A DNA stretch of 8,755 bases, taken from assembly GCA_023435545.1 (NCBI GenBank), contig JAEYRQ010000627.1:1-8755 (forward strand), given 5' to 3'. This DNA is from Pseudomonadota bacterium (lineage in GTDB: Bacteria > Pseudomonadota > Alphaproteobacteria > Rhizobiales > Tepidamorphaceae). Positions 1 to 7,021 of this stretch are shown here, in pieces. The first letter of the stretch is position 1; each line of letters begins with the position of its first letter. A program made the translations under genes and the position numbers. The notes under the pieces were generated by a model, which saw only the letters and a program-made list of their open reading frames with translations, was not told the DNA's origin and did not search any database.

Positions 1-217
1 TGGCGACGCCGACGCGCCCCGCGCTGCGCGCCCGCCCCGCGACCCAGCCGCCCGACCGATAGATGGTGTCGAGATAGGCTGACCCGAACAACGGCAGATG
101 GGTGACCGCAAAGCCCCGCGCCTCAAGCATGGGGACATATTGCAGCGTCCGCAACCGGCTGCTGGCGCCCCGCGCATCGTAACGGCTGAGGAGAAGGAGT
201 TTGATGGGCCGACTCAC
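1..217 (-). CDS. GT4-like glycosyltransferase, N-terminal part (runs off window)
   Basis: This is the first 72 codons of a glycosyltransferase whose remainder lies beyond the left edge. The GTG at 217-215 is the likely start, because an in-frame TAG at 226-224 closes the frame just upstream. No strong ribosome binding site is visible. The residues near the N-terminus read LLLLSRYDARGASSRLR, followed by QYVPMLEARGF and VTHLPLF. This is the usual opening of the N-terminal Rossmann-like lobe of GT-B fold family 4 enzymes, where a glycine-containing loop and a conserved arginine lie near the acceptor cleft. The donor-binding C-terminal lobe is not visible, so sugar specificity cannot be read. It lies about 100 bp downstream of the family 2 glycosyltransferase on the same strand. 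It would act on the cytoplasmic face of the inner membrane, adding a sugar to the growing repeat unit. Family assignment is by recognition of the N-terminal pattern only. Confidence 0.75.
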   Translation of the reverse strand, partial: MSRPIKLLLLSRYDARGASSRLRTLQYVPMLEARGFAVTHLPLFGSAYLDTIYRSGGWVAGRARSAGRVGVA

Positions 218-319
218 ACGAATCTACCAACTGTTGGGGGCGCTGTGAGAGGCTACGGATCAATGCCAGCTGAAGCGAGCTGCAACGACGTTAACAGCGC
301 ATTTTAATATCAACACAAT

Positions 320-1228
320 CTAGGCTCCCCGTCGGAGCGTCCAGGAAAGTAACCAAGAATAGGCCCGCGCGATTTCCCGCAACTCGCCAGCTTCCCCATT
401 CACCAGCGCCCGTATTCCGCGCGCGAACGGTTCCAGTAACCATGTTGCGATAAGAACCGCGAACAGACCTCTGGCAGAAAAATGCTTTTGCGCATACTGA
501 AGCCTGCTGCGAAGAGAATAGAAAAGCCGGTGGGCCTTGACTTGGTGTGACGTCCCGCCACCAGCGTGAAATGCTTGCGTGGTCGCGATATACCAACTTT
601 GTGCGCCAGCGTCTGCGCACCGCCGGGCCAGATCGACCTCTTCATAATAAACGAAAAACCTCTCATCGAAACCGCCATGGGCCTCAAACAGGCTACGACG
701 GATAAGAAAATAGGCACCTATTACTTGGTCCACGCGGCGCGACGTCAGGTGGTCCCATTCGGACATCCGGCTTCCCCAGCTTGGAAACGATCGGTCCAAC
801 CCAGTAGCGCGGGCCAAAATAGTCCGCGGTGTCGGAAAACGCGAACAGCTTCGACTGACTTGGCCGCCCTCATCGAGCAGCTGCACGCCACAAATCCCGA
901 CATCACGCGCTGCGTCTGAGCGCATGAAGATGAGACTCTCGGCCAATGTATCGGGGAATAGGCGCGTATCGGGGTTTAGAAACAGCAAGAACTCAGCGGA
1001 ACCATGACGGGCACCCAGATTGCACGCCTTCCCAAAACCGAGATTCTTCCCGGCTCGGATCAGATTAACCCGCGGCATCGCCTCAATTGACGAATCCGAA
1101 CCGTCCGTAGAGCCGTTATCAACGACGACAAGGGAGGCCAGACACCCCCCCTCAAATGAAGCGACCGACGAGACACATTCCCAAATACGTGCGCCTCCAT
1201 TCCAGTTCACTACGACTATATCGAGCAT
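320..1228 (-). CDS. Family 2 glycosyltransferase (WbbL / rhamnosyltransferase-like)
   Basis: This 302-residue enzyme has the hallmarks of GT-A fold, family 2 glycosyltransferases of the WbbL type. It shows NWNGG at residues 8-12, VVVDNGSTD with Asp37 for nucleotide binding, NLGFGKACN around 62-70, and LNPDTRL at 84-90 as the DxD-equivalent metal site. The acceptor-side motif FDERFFVYYEEVDL lies at 187-200. The C-terminal 60 residues are hydrophobic and arginine-rich and may lie against the membrane. It probably transfers a deoxyhexose such as rhamnose, or another sugar, from an NDP donor to the lipid-linked repeat unit. The exact donor cannot be read from sequence. The ATG at 1228 is chosen because the reading MLDIVVVNWNGG is the normal family start. 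A longer frame, open to 1303, would overlap the preceding wzy by 47 bp and adds residues unlike the family. The gap to wzy is 28 bp, which fits co-transcription. Confidence 0.88.
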   Translation of the reverse strand: MLDIVVVNWNGGARIWECVSSVASFEGGCLASLVVVDNGSTDGSDSSIEAMPRVNLIRAGKNLGFGKACNLGARHGSAEFLLFLNPDTRLFPDTLAESLIFMRSDAARDVGICGVQLLDEGGQVSRSCSRFPTPRTILARATGLDRSFPSWGSRMSEWDHLTSRRVDQVIGAYFLIRRSLFEAHGGFDERFFVYYEEVDLARRCADAGAQSWYIATTQAFHAGGGTSHQVKAHRLFYSLRSRLQYAQKHFSARGLFAVLIATWLLEPFARGIRALVNGEAGELREIARAYSWLLSWTLRRGA

Positions 1229-1256
1229 ATAGTGACAACTCTGCTGCCGAACGAAG

Positions 1257-2567
1257 TCAAGTAAGACTGTCCGTGCGCGCCGGTTTAAAGCGCACCCGCC
1301 CAAATCGCTGATAAATAAACCGAAGTATCAACAGCACTGTAAATACCTGAACCCACTGACTGAAAATAACAAACATCTGGTCTTGGAAAATCGAAACAAC
1401 TAAGGGATAGTACATCATTCCCTGAATTGACTTCTCCAATGGTGTTGTTCTCCCGAAAGAGAATGCAAATCCGTATATAAAACCAACCAATAGAAAGTAT
1501 AAGAAAAACCAGTACCCAAAATCCCAGATAGGGGCGTGCAAGAATGTATAGACGTTCGTAGAAATTGGAACGTCAACGAAGTCCATAACCAAGGAAGACA
1601 CTGGACCGTTATAGACTCCAATGGCCTGCAGGAACTTAAATATAAATCTTGTAGTCAAACCTCCGCTACCTTCAGGGGCATTCCAGACACCGCTATAATC
1701 AAAGGCGCTGAGGGGGGTTAGAAGATACAATAAGAAGGCATTAATACCCTCGAAGACGTTGTAAATTACATTTTCATGAGCAGATCCTGCCTTGCCTACG
1801 ACAACCCCGACGAAAATAAACATTCCGATAAAAAATAATAGGGCCCCCAACACGACCCGAAGGGACGGGAACCCATTCCTGCTTCTTGCGAAAAAGAATC
1901 CAATTATCAGGAACAAGAGAGATGTCCTCTGGGAGGAAATAATCGAGATTATTACAGCAATAATAAAGACTATAAAAACAGGAATATTCTTTTTTAATCC
2001 CAATCCTGCGTTATTTGACCCAATATAAATTGCCGCAACAGTTACCGAGAGTGACGCATAAACAACACCCCCCCAATCCGCATTGTCATAATTAGTACGG
2101 TACCGCAGCAGTTGCAGCTGCGAAAAAACATCTCCCGATCCAACAATTCCGCTCGCGGTCTGATACATCAAGATCAGGACTCCGACGGAGTAGATTACGA
2201 TCAACCAATCGATCCATAGATGACCATCAGCACGATGTAGGTTATTGGTCAGCTTCTTGGTAACAGTGCCTCCTCTATTCGTACCTGTCTGACGGCGGCG
2301 AGAAAACAAAGATGATGAGAGCGAGAAAGCCAGCGCAAACGTGGCGACTCCGCATGCCGCTAAAAAGTTCGCCGTTAAGCCCGCTGAATAGAGCGGAATA
2401 GGCTGAAAATACGAAAACAGCCCATGAAGCGCTATGACGCTAATCCAGATTACCACCAGCAACGACGCCGGATTAATCACGAAACGCGACTGCTTAAACG
2501 AAACAATGAACATTACCCCCGCGAGAAGGAGCAGCGGGAAAAGATATGATGAAAGACTAAAAGTCAT
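1257..2567 (-). CDS. wzy: Wzy-like repeat-unit polymerase
   Basis: This is a 436-residue integral membrane protein with about eleven to twelve hydrophobic segments. They include residues near 8-23, 33-51, 63-83 and 118-138, then ones around the NIPVFIVFIIAVIISII stretch, VVLGALLFFIGMFIFVGVVVG and YWFFLYFLLVGFIYGF. The motif SSQRTSLLFLIIGFF in the middle of the protein is typical of the oligosaccharide repeat-unit polymerase (O-antigen Wzy-like) family, in which a conserved Arg sits after a transmembrane helix. The hydrophilic loop around residues 270-330 would be the periplasmic catalytic loop. Wzy joins undecaprenyl-linked repeat units on the periplasmic side of the inner membrane. The start ATG overlaps the stop of wzx as ATGA (2564-2567), which suggests translational coupling, and a GAAGGGG stretch lies upstream as a possible ribosome binding site. 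The gene is clearly AT-richer than the dehydrogenase and the right flank, which suggests horizontal acquisition. Wzy proteins diverge strongly, so the call rests on topology, motif and context. Confidence 0.82.
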   Translation of the reverse strand: MTFSLSSYLFPLLLLAGVMFIVSFKQSRFVINPASLLVVIWISVIALHGLFSYFQPIPLYSAGLTANFLAACGVATFALAFSLSSSLFSRRRQTGTNRGGTVTKKLTNNLHRADGHLWIDWLIVIYSVGVLILMYQTASGIVGSGDVFSQLQLLRYRTNYDNADWGGVVYASLSVTVAAIYIGSNNAGLGLKKNIPVFIVFIIAVIISIISSQRTSLLFLIIGFFFARSRNGFPSLRVVLGALLFFIGMFIFVGVVVGKAGSAHENVIYNVFEGINAFLLYLLTPLSAFDYSGVWNAPEGSGGLTTRFIFKFLQAIGVYNGPVSSLVMDFVDVPISTNVYTFLHAPIWDFGYWFFLYFLLVGFIYGFAFSFGRTTPLEKSIQGMMYYPLVVSIFQDQMFVIFSQWVQVFTVLLILRFIYQRFGRVRFKPARTDSLT

Positions 2568-3775
2568 GTCAGTTTACGCCCCTTCAAACCGACATAAATC
2601 ACAATTGTTATGTAACTCAGGCTGCATGCAATCAATGCCGAGCAAACTGCTGTTACAGGAAGCAGCCACTCCGAAGCTAGAAGGAGCCAAGACAACACAA
2701 CGAACTGGACAAAACAGATAGCCATCAGCCACGTCATGATGCCGGTCTGTTGTGCCATTTCTAGGGGCTTGTGTGCGAGGGACATTCCCTGCCACAGAAA
2801 TCCCATGATCAAAATGAGAACAAATGGCGTCAGGCCTTCGGCCAGTTGCCCTGGAAACTGACCAACGAATGTTGCGCCAACGCCTACGATCGTTATCACC
2901 ACCAATCCTGCGACAATATAAACACCGGCGCCGAACAAAAGCGTTCGCCGAACATCGCGAGATCTTCCTTCATCATATGCTACGGACATTGTCGGGAATG
3001 CCCACATAACAATTGCAATGTTCAACATGCTGAAGAGCCGATAAAACATATCTACATTTGCCGAATATGCGCCCAGTTCGACTGCAGATAGATGCTTCGT
3101 CAACAATGTCTTACTCAATGCAAAAGGAAGGCCTGCAAGCACTAGCCAGATTGCGGATCGTGAGCCGAAGCCTAACCGTGATCTTAGCCAGCGGGGATCA
3201 GGCCATTTGATCTCGAGACGGTTAATCAACGGAAGTATTGGGATGAGATAGGACAACAGGAATGCAAGCATAGCATACTCCAAGCCTAGGCGCTTGGATA
3301 GAAGAGGCACGGCTAATATTACGCCGCATAAAACAGCCACCCGCGCAGCCTCGAAACGGGCGAGGCGCCAAATCTGCGCTTCGATCTGATAACGCGTAGT
3401 AACAACCGTATAGAAGATTGCGCAGAAGACGAATGCTGCGCCTATTAGTGCTTGGATCGCCGTGCCGTCGATCAGCAAGACGACTACCGCTCCCGCCAGA
3501 GCGCCAAATCCCCCCGCCAAGAAGCCGAATGCATGAAAGTTTGATAAGCTATGCCGATCCGATGACAAAAACCGATACATCGGTTGGGTGATAACTGAGC
3601 CCAGAACCGTGATCGTAAGCAGGGCATAGCCCAAGAACAGCGAAAAACGGCCAAAAAGGCCACCTCCCATCATCGTATGAAGATAGGGGATCATGAGGAT
3701 ATTAACGAAACCAGGGGCAACCTTGATGGCACCGAATTGCGTTATTCTTAGCAGCGTGTTGAGCTTCTCGGTCAT
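2564..3775 (-). CDS. wzx: Wzx-like polysaccharide flippase
   Basis: This 403-residue protein consists mostly of hydrophobic helices. It opens with a short basic cytoplasmic stretch, then helices around residues 10-30 (ITQFGAIKVAPGFVNILMIPYL) and 40-62 (SLFLGYALLTITVLGSVITQP). The layout matches the MOP-superfamily flippases (Wzx/RfbX) with about twelve transmembrane helices. The N-terminal pattern of a helix, a proline-containing bend and MYRFLSSDRH before the next helix is common in polysaccharide biosynthesis proteins. It would move the undecaprenyl-diphosphate-linked repeat unit from the cytoplasmic to the periplasmic leaflet. The ATG at 3775 is preferred because MTEKLNTLLRITQFG is a typical family start. 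A TTG at 3814 in the same frame has no ribosome binding site and gives an unlikely Gly/Arg-rich extension. The gene lies 69 bp after the dehydrogenase and overlaps wzy by 4 bp. The family is poorly conserved in sequence, so substrate cannot be inferred. Confidence 0.82.
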   Translation of the reverse strand: MTEKLNTLLRITQFGAIKVAPGFVNILMIPYLHTMMGGGLFGRFSLFLGYALLTITVLGSVITQPMYRFLSSDRHSLSNFHAFGFLAGGFGALAGAVVVLLIDGTAIQALIGAAFVFCAIFYTVVTTRYQIEAQIWRLARFEAARVAVLCGVILAVPLLSKRLGLEYAMLAFLLSYLIPILPLINRLEIKWPDPRWLRSRLGFGSRSAIWLVLAGLPFALSKTLLTKHLSAVELGAYSANVDMFYRLFSMLNIAIVMWAFPTMSVAYDEGRSRDVRRTLLFGAGVYIVAGLVVITIVGVGATFVGQFPGQLAEGLTPFVLILIMGFLWQGMSLAHKPLEMAQQTGIMTWLMAICFVQFVVLSWLLLASEWLLPVTAVCSALIACSLSYITIVIYVGLKGRKLT

Positions 3776-3844
3776 TCCGGTGCTTCTGCCGCCCTGTCCA
3801 TTATATCTCGGCAAGCTTGATCGCAGCCCGTGAAAGGGGGTTGC

Positions 3845-5134
3845 TCAAAGTCTCATGTCGCTTTGGTCGCGAGCAAATGTACATTTGAGATCATAAAACA
3901 CATGGTCTGCCTTGCCCAGTCGCCGTACCTCCTCCGCCCCCATTTGGCGGAATTTATCGTGTGGGACTGCTAGGACGACGCCGTCGTAGCGCGCTTCCGG
4001 TGGCGACAACAGCGGCCGAAGACCATACTCGCGCTCGGCCTCGTCCGCGTCAACCCATGGGTCCCATACATCGACGGTCACCCCATATTCAGCGAGCTCC
4101 TGCACGATGTCGATCACGCGCGTATTTCTCAGGTCGGGACAGTTCTCTTTGAATGCCAGTCCCAAAACCAACACACGCGCGCCATTGACCTGGATGCGTC
4201 GAGCAATCATCGCCTTGACCAGCTGACTGGCGACGTAAGCACCCATGCCGTCGTTAATCCTTCGCCCGGCAAGGATCACCTGCGGGTGATAGCCAACCGC
4301 TTCGGCCTTATGGGTGAGATAGTAGGGATCGACACCAATGCAGTGGCCACCGACCAAGCCGGGCCGGAAGGGCAAAAAATTCCACTTCGTGCGGGCTGCC
4401 TCCAAGACTGCTTCGGTGTCGATACCCATTCGATTAAAGATGATGGCCAATTCGTTGATAAGTGCAATATTTAGGTCACGCTGAGTATTCTCGATGACCT
4501 TCGCCGCCTCAGCCACGCGTATGCTTTCAGCCTGATAGGTCCCAGCAGTTACAACGCTGGCGTACAGCGCATCGATTTTGTCCGCAATTTCAGGAGTAGA
4601 GCCAGAGGTCACTTTGCGGATCGTAGCTAAGCGATGATCCTTGTCTCCTGGGTTAATACGCTCAGGGCTATAACCACAGAAGAAATCCTGGTTGAATGTC
4701 AGACCAGACATCATCTCTAAGACCGGGACACAATCTTCCTCGGTGGCACCAGGATAGACAGTGCTTTCGTAGATTACGACGTCGCCGCGCTTGAGGGCAC
4801 GCCCGACGGTCTGGGATGCCTTGATGAGCGGGGTCAAGTCTGGCCGCTTATACTGATCGATCGGCGTTGGAACCGTAATAATGAAGACATTGGAGTCCCG
4901 TAAGTCAGCGATGTTGCACGTGAACGTAAGCTTTCTCGACAGCGCTAGTTCCTCGGGACCAACTTCAAGGGTCGCGTCCCAGCCCTCGCGCAGTTCCGCA
5001 ATCCGATCCTTCTTGATGTCGAACCCGGTGACCGGGAATTTCTTGCCTAATTCGACAGCCAGCGGCAGCCCGACATAGCCTAGCCCAATGACCGCGATAC
5101 GCGCGCCATCCAGCCATTCATTAATGTTGCTCAC
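3845..5134 (-). CDS. tviB: UDP-N-acetyl-D-glucosamine 6-dehydrogenase, TviB/WbpO type
   Basis: This NAD-dependent sugar-nucleotide dehydrogenase oxidises C6 of a UDP-N-acetylhexosamine twice, giving the uronic acid used in Vi-type and similar capsules. With the start chosen here it has 429 residues, near the length of TviB. The N-terminal Rossmann motif GLGYVG is at residues 17-22. It is followed by [37 protein letters not shown] and the helix segment [20 protein letters not shown]. The catalytic cysteine lies in [11 protein letters not shown] at about residue 265. The C-terminal UDP-binding domain shows [15 protein letters not shown] and WDPWVDA, and the protein ends in QSDMRL, as TviB ends in QSDVRL. 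The GTG at 5134 is preferred because CAGGA lies about seven bases upstream. A GTG at 5176 would add 14 residues and lacks a clear ribosome binding site. A TviC-like C4-epimerase, the usual partner, is not in this window but could lie beyond the left edge. Confidence 0.93.
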   Translation of the reverse strand: MSNINEWLDGARIAVIGLGYVGLPLAVELGKKFPVTGFDIKKDRIAELREGWDATLEVGPEELALSRKLTFTCNIADLRDSNVFIITVPTPIDQYKRPDLTPLIKASQTVGRALKRGDVVIYESTVYPGATEEDCVPVLEMMSGLTFNQDFFCGYSPERINPGDKDHRLATIRKVTSGSTPEIADKIDALYASVVTAGTYQAESIRVAEAAKVIENTQRDLNIALINELAIIFNRMGIDTEAVLEAARTKWNFLPFRPGLVGGHCIGVDPYYLTHKAEAVGYHPQVILAGRRINDGMGAYVASQLVKAMIARRIQVNGARVLVLGLAFKENCPDLRNTRVIDIVQELAEYGVTVDVWDPWVDADEAEREYGLRPLLSPPEARYDGVVLAVPHDKFRQMGAEEVRRLGKADHVFYDLKCTFARDQSDMRL

Positions 5135-5443
5135 GTTCCAATCCTGTTCTTGATGATAATCGCGGAACCACGTCACAAATTAAGCAACTTCGTCCCTAAA
5201 ACGGTCTGCGGTCGATAACCGGTCAGTCGCGGGCATTCCCGGTGGTTCGGCCGGGGCGGGACCTTAGCTCCGCTGCGCATGAGTTGCTCGATTTCCCAAG
5301 GCGCTGTTGCTGACTGCATGGCTTGATCAGGTGTTGGTTGACTGCCGGAGCGACGATCCGCGATCCCGCGGCCCAAAGGCGCGCGAATAGGCAAATTGGG
5401 GCAAACTGCGAGAACGCAGGCCATCCGCCTACCTTCAACCCGC
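5135..5443 (-). other. Intergenic leader between regulator gene and tviB
   Basis: These 309 bases separate the regulator from the dehydrogenase on the same strand. I see no convincing gene here. An open frame of about 100 codons that begins inside the regulator and ends by the dehydrogenase has no family resemblance and looks like a shadow. The only distinct structures are a short hairpin just after the regulator stop, listed separately, and an ACCGGT palindrome around 5218-5223. No sigma-70 promoter could be placed with confidence. The length allows a separate promoter or an untranslated leader for the polysaccharide genes. Confidence 0.5.
5403..5419 (-). terminator. Short hairpin with T run after the regulator gene (weak)
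   Basis: On the minus strand CTGCG and CGCAG pair around a four-base loop (5419-5406) and are followed by TTT (5405-5403). This lies 25 bases after the regulator stop codon. A five-pair stem and three T residues make a weak terminator at best, so it may only attenuate transcription or be chance. Confidence 0.25.
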
Positions 5444-5809
5444 CTAGTCATGCGGGAGGGTGGCGGGTTGCTGGGCAAACTCGCAGTGAAGCTGATCCAG
5501 CTCAGCCTGGATCGCCTCGAACTCTACCATTTTTCGCCTGATGAAACCGGCGGCAAGCTGGGCGCGATGGGCAACGCCTTCCGGGGTCAGGACATAAACA
5601 TAGCCAAGCTTGTTCTTCGAGCCCCTGAAGTTTGCAAGCTTGATGTGACCCTTGTCGATCAGCGCGTTGATGCAGAAATTTATGGCTCCCAGGCTCACAC
5701 CCAGCTCCTCGGCGATTTCGCGCTGCGAGGCGTCGGGTCGGCTTTCGAGAAGGCGAAGGACCTTGAAATGCACGTCCTCGCGCTGCTGAGCGATTCTGTC
5801 ACTGGCCAT
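5444..5809 (-). CDS. EPS-associated MarR-type winged-helix transcriptional regulator
   Basis: This 121-residue protein matches the pattern of the EPS-associated MarR-like regulator family, which is found beside exopolysaccharide loci. A first helix FKVLRLLE (15-22) precedes the helix-turn-helix SQREIAEELGVSLGAINF (28-45) and its recognition helix, which continues into ALIDKG (49-54). The wing follows as KLANFRGSKNKLGYVYVLTPEG (57-78), where FRxSKNKLGYxYxLTPxG is the most distinctive part. The C-terminal helix, about 85-115, is rich in charged residues and glutamine and could form a dimerising coiled coil. The ATG at 5809 is chosen because MASDRIAQQRED matches the usual N-terminus. The frame stays open for 28 codons further up, with unlikely composition. 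The gene is the first in the direction of transcription ahead of tviB-wzx-wzy. It probably tunes expression of the polysaccharide genes or of itself, but the ligand and target are unknown. Confidence 0.87.
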   Translation of the reverse strand: MASDRIAQQREDVHFKVLRLLESRPDASQREIAEELGVSLGAINFCINALIDKGHIKLANFRGSKNKLGYVYVLTPEGVAHRAQLAAGFIRRKMVEFEAIQAELDQLHCEFAQQPATLPHD

Positions 5810-5905
5810 GTAACCGACCGATACCGCTCCGACCACAGCTACCGCACCGCGGGTGAAACTGCACCTTCCCCAACGGTTGCGATCTATGAGCAAGCTGAGG
5901 CCTCT

Positions 5906-5921
5906 CGTTCATTCCTGAACG
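5906..5921. promoter_or_regulatory. Candidate operator: 16-bp inverted repeat upstream of the EPS regulator
   Basis: CGTTCA and TGAACG form a perfect six-base inverted repeat around TTCC. The site lies about 97 bases upstream of the regulator start. MarR-type winged-helix dimers usually bind inverted repeats of about 16-20 bp, so size and position suit an operator. No second copy was found upstream of tviB. The operator role is inference. Confidence 0.35.
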
Positions 5922-5929
5922 CCTAGGCG
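5920..5929. repeat. 10-bp palindrome CGCCTAGGCG adjoining the inverted repeat
   Basis: This perfect palindrome overlaps the right end of the preceding inverted repeat by two bases. It could be part of a compound operator or chance in GC-rich DNA. It contains the rare CTAG core. Confidence 0.3.
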
Positions 5930-6299
5930 ATCCCTTCAGAGTCGGAAAGGGTTTTCAAACGCCACCTGGATAATTTCAGCGAGCCAATCTCTTACTCGGT
6001 TGCATCGAGCAGAGCATCTGCAGATTACGAAACGATCGCTCCCCAAATAGTGGCGGCGTTCACGATGGTCTGAGAATGTGCCAGTATCTCGGGTTGCCGC
6101 CGATGAACTCTTGGATTGCAGATGCGCCTGCATAGTCGAGAGTCGGTTGATCCGATGGTGTTGTAGGCCGCAATTCTTAGCCACCAGGCAAGGCGCGACC
6201 TCTTTCACCGAGCTCTTTCAGGGCCAGCACATGTAGACTGCTATTCAGCAGAGAAAATTTTCCTTTCGGGCTCCGGCGAAATAACGGACGATGGCTCGA
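5930..6299 (-). other. Non-coding or eroded stretch with coding-like fragments on the minus strand
   Basis: No intact gene is evident. Translating the minus strand gives short pieces that read like protein but in different frames: IQEFIGGNPRYWHILRP near 6060-6120, and VRDWLAEIIQVAFENPFRL ending in a stop near 5938. The change of frame between them suggests a gene broken by indels. An open frame of 90 codons at 5936-6208 contains the second piece, but its upstream half is rich in His, Ser and Arg and does not look like protein. I do not recognise the family. Confidence 0.3.
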
Positions 6300-6719
6300 T
6301 CAGCCCGATCTCTTAGCCTGAAGAACCACCTTGTGCTGGCGGGTCCCAAGGGGCGAGCGGAGGCCGGCAGTCTGCCAAACGCCCGACGACGTAGATGCTT
6401 GGCTCTTGCGCTTTTCCAGCAGCCGCTTGGATTCTGTGATTTGGTGACCACGAGGCTGCACGGTTTCTGAAGCCTCCTGAAGCATTTTGTCGAGGTCTTC
6501 GTCGCGTATTGGCGCGCGATCTTCACCCGAAAGACGCTGGCGCACGCCGTGATGATTCCCCTTGCAGTCATGAACACTTCGATCGGCACAATCCCTCGAA
6601 GCCGCCTCCTTGCGGATCCACATGTCCGGCGGATTATCGACATGGATCTTTTTGAGCTTGAAGGAGCTGCGGTTGAGAACGCTGGTCCCGATTGACGTGG
6701 CACCCCGGACCTCTTCCAA
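6300..6719 (-). CDS. Hypothetical protein or gene fragment next to the IS remnant
   Basis: This is a 139-codon open frame that I do not recognise. It can only start at a TTG at 6719, directly after an in-frame TAG, or at internal ATGs such as the one giving MWIRKEA. The predicted protein is hydrophilic, with charged segments KLKKIHVDNPPDMWIRKEA and GEDRAPIRDEDLDKMLQEA, and it has no membrane segment. A longer 174-codon frame on the same strand (6245-6769) is Ser/Arg-rich and looks like the shadow. The upstream end of the frame coincides with the estimated left boundary of the insertion sequence. This may therefore be the tail of a gene cut by that insertion, although no matching N-terminal part was seen to the right of the element. 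No ribosome binding site is visible. It may equally be non-coding. Confidence 0.27.
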   Translation of the reverse strand: MEEVRGATSIGTSVLNRSSFKLKKIHVDNPPDMWIRKEAASRDCADRSVHDCKGNHHGVRQRLSGEDRAPIRDEDLDKMLQEASETVQPRGHQITESKRLLEKRKSQASTSSGVWQTAGLRSPLGTRQHKVVLQAKRSG

Positions 6720-6756
6720 GAACAGCTAGAGGCCGCTCCGTGAAAGGACCAAGAGA

Positions 6757-7021
6757 ATGAGTCGATCACGGTTCATGGAATGCAGATCATTGGGATCCTG
6801 CCGGAGCAGGAGGCCAGTGTAGCGATGGCGGAGGTCTGCCGGCGACACGACGTCAGTTCGGCGACCTTTCCACAAGCGAGAGGCCAAGTTCGGCGGCATG
6901 GACTTGTTGAAGCCAGGCGGCTGAAGGCGCTAGCGGACGAGAATGCGAAGCTGAAGCGGATGTGGCAGACGCGATGCTGGACAACGTCGCGATGGAGGAC
7001 CTGGTGGAAAAATAGTGGTGA
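6757..7021 (+). pseudogene. IS3-family OrfA, frameshifted
   Basis: OrfA is the helix-turn-helix protein that forms part of the OrfAB transposase. The ATG at 6757 opens MSRSRFME, followed by a one-base loss near 6780. The next frame reads QIIGILPEQEASVAMAEVCRRHDVSSATF, which matches the usual QIIGILREQEAG and EVCRRHGVSSATFYKWK. The frame then slips again after the TTT of ATF. In another frame KFGGMD is visible near 6887-6903, and the reading returns at EARRLKALADENAKLKRM, the leucine-zipper segment. A further one-base loss near 6961 moves the end, ADAMLDNVAMEDLVEK, into a different frame. The stop of the intact gene would be at 7019-7021. At least three independent indels make it a pseudogene. 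Confidence 0.85.

Noticed and set aside
5173..5478. 101-codon frame on the minus strand between regulator and tviB
   Set aside because: It starts within the regulator gene in another frame, is rich in Pro and Arg without any family pattern, and overlaps the tviB start region.
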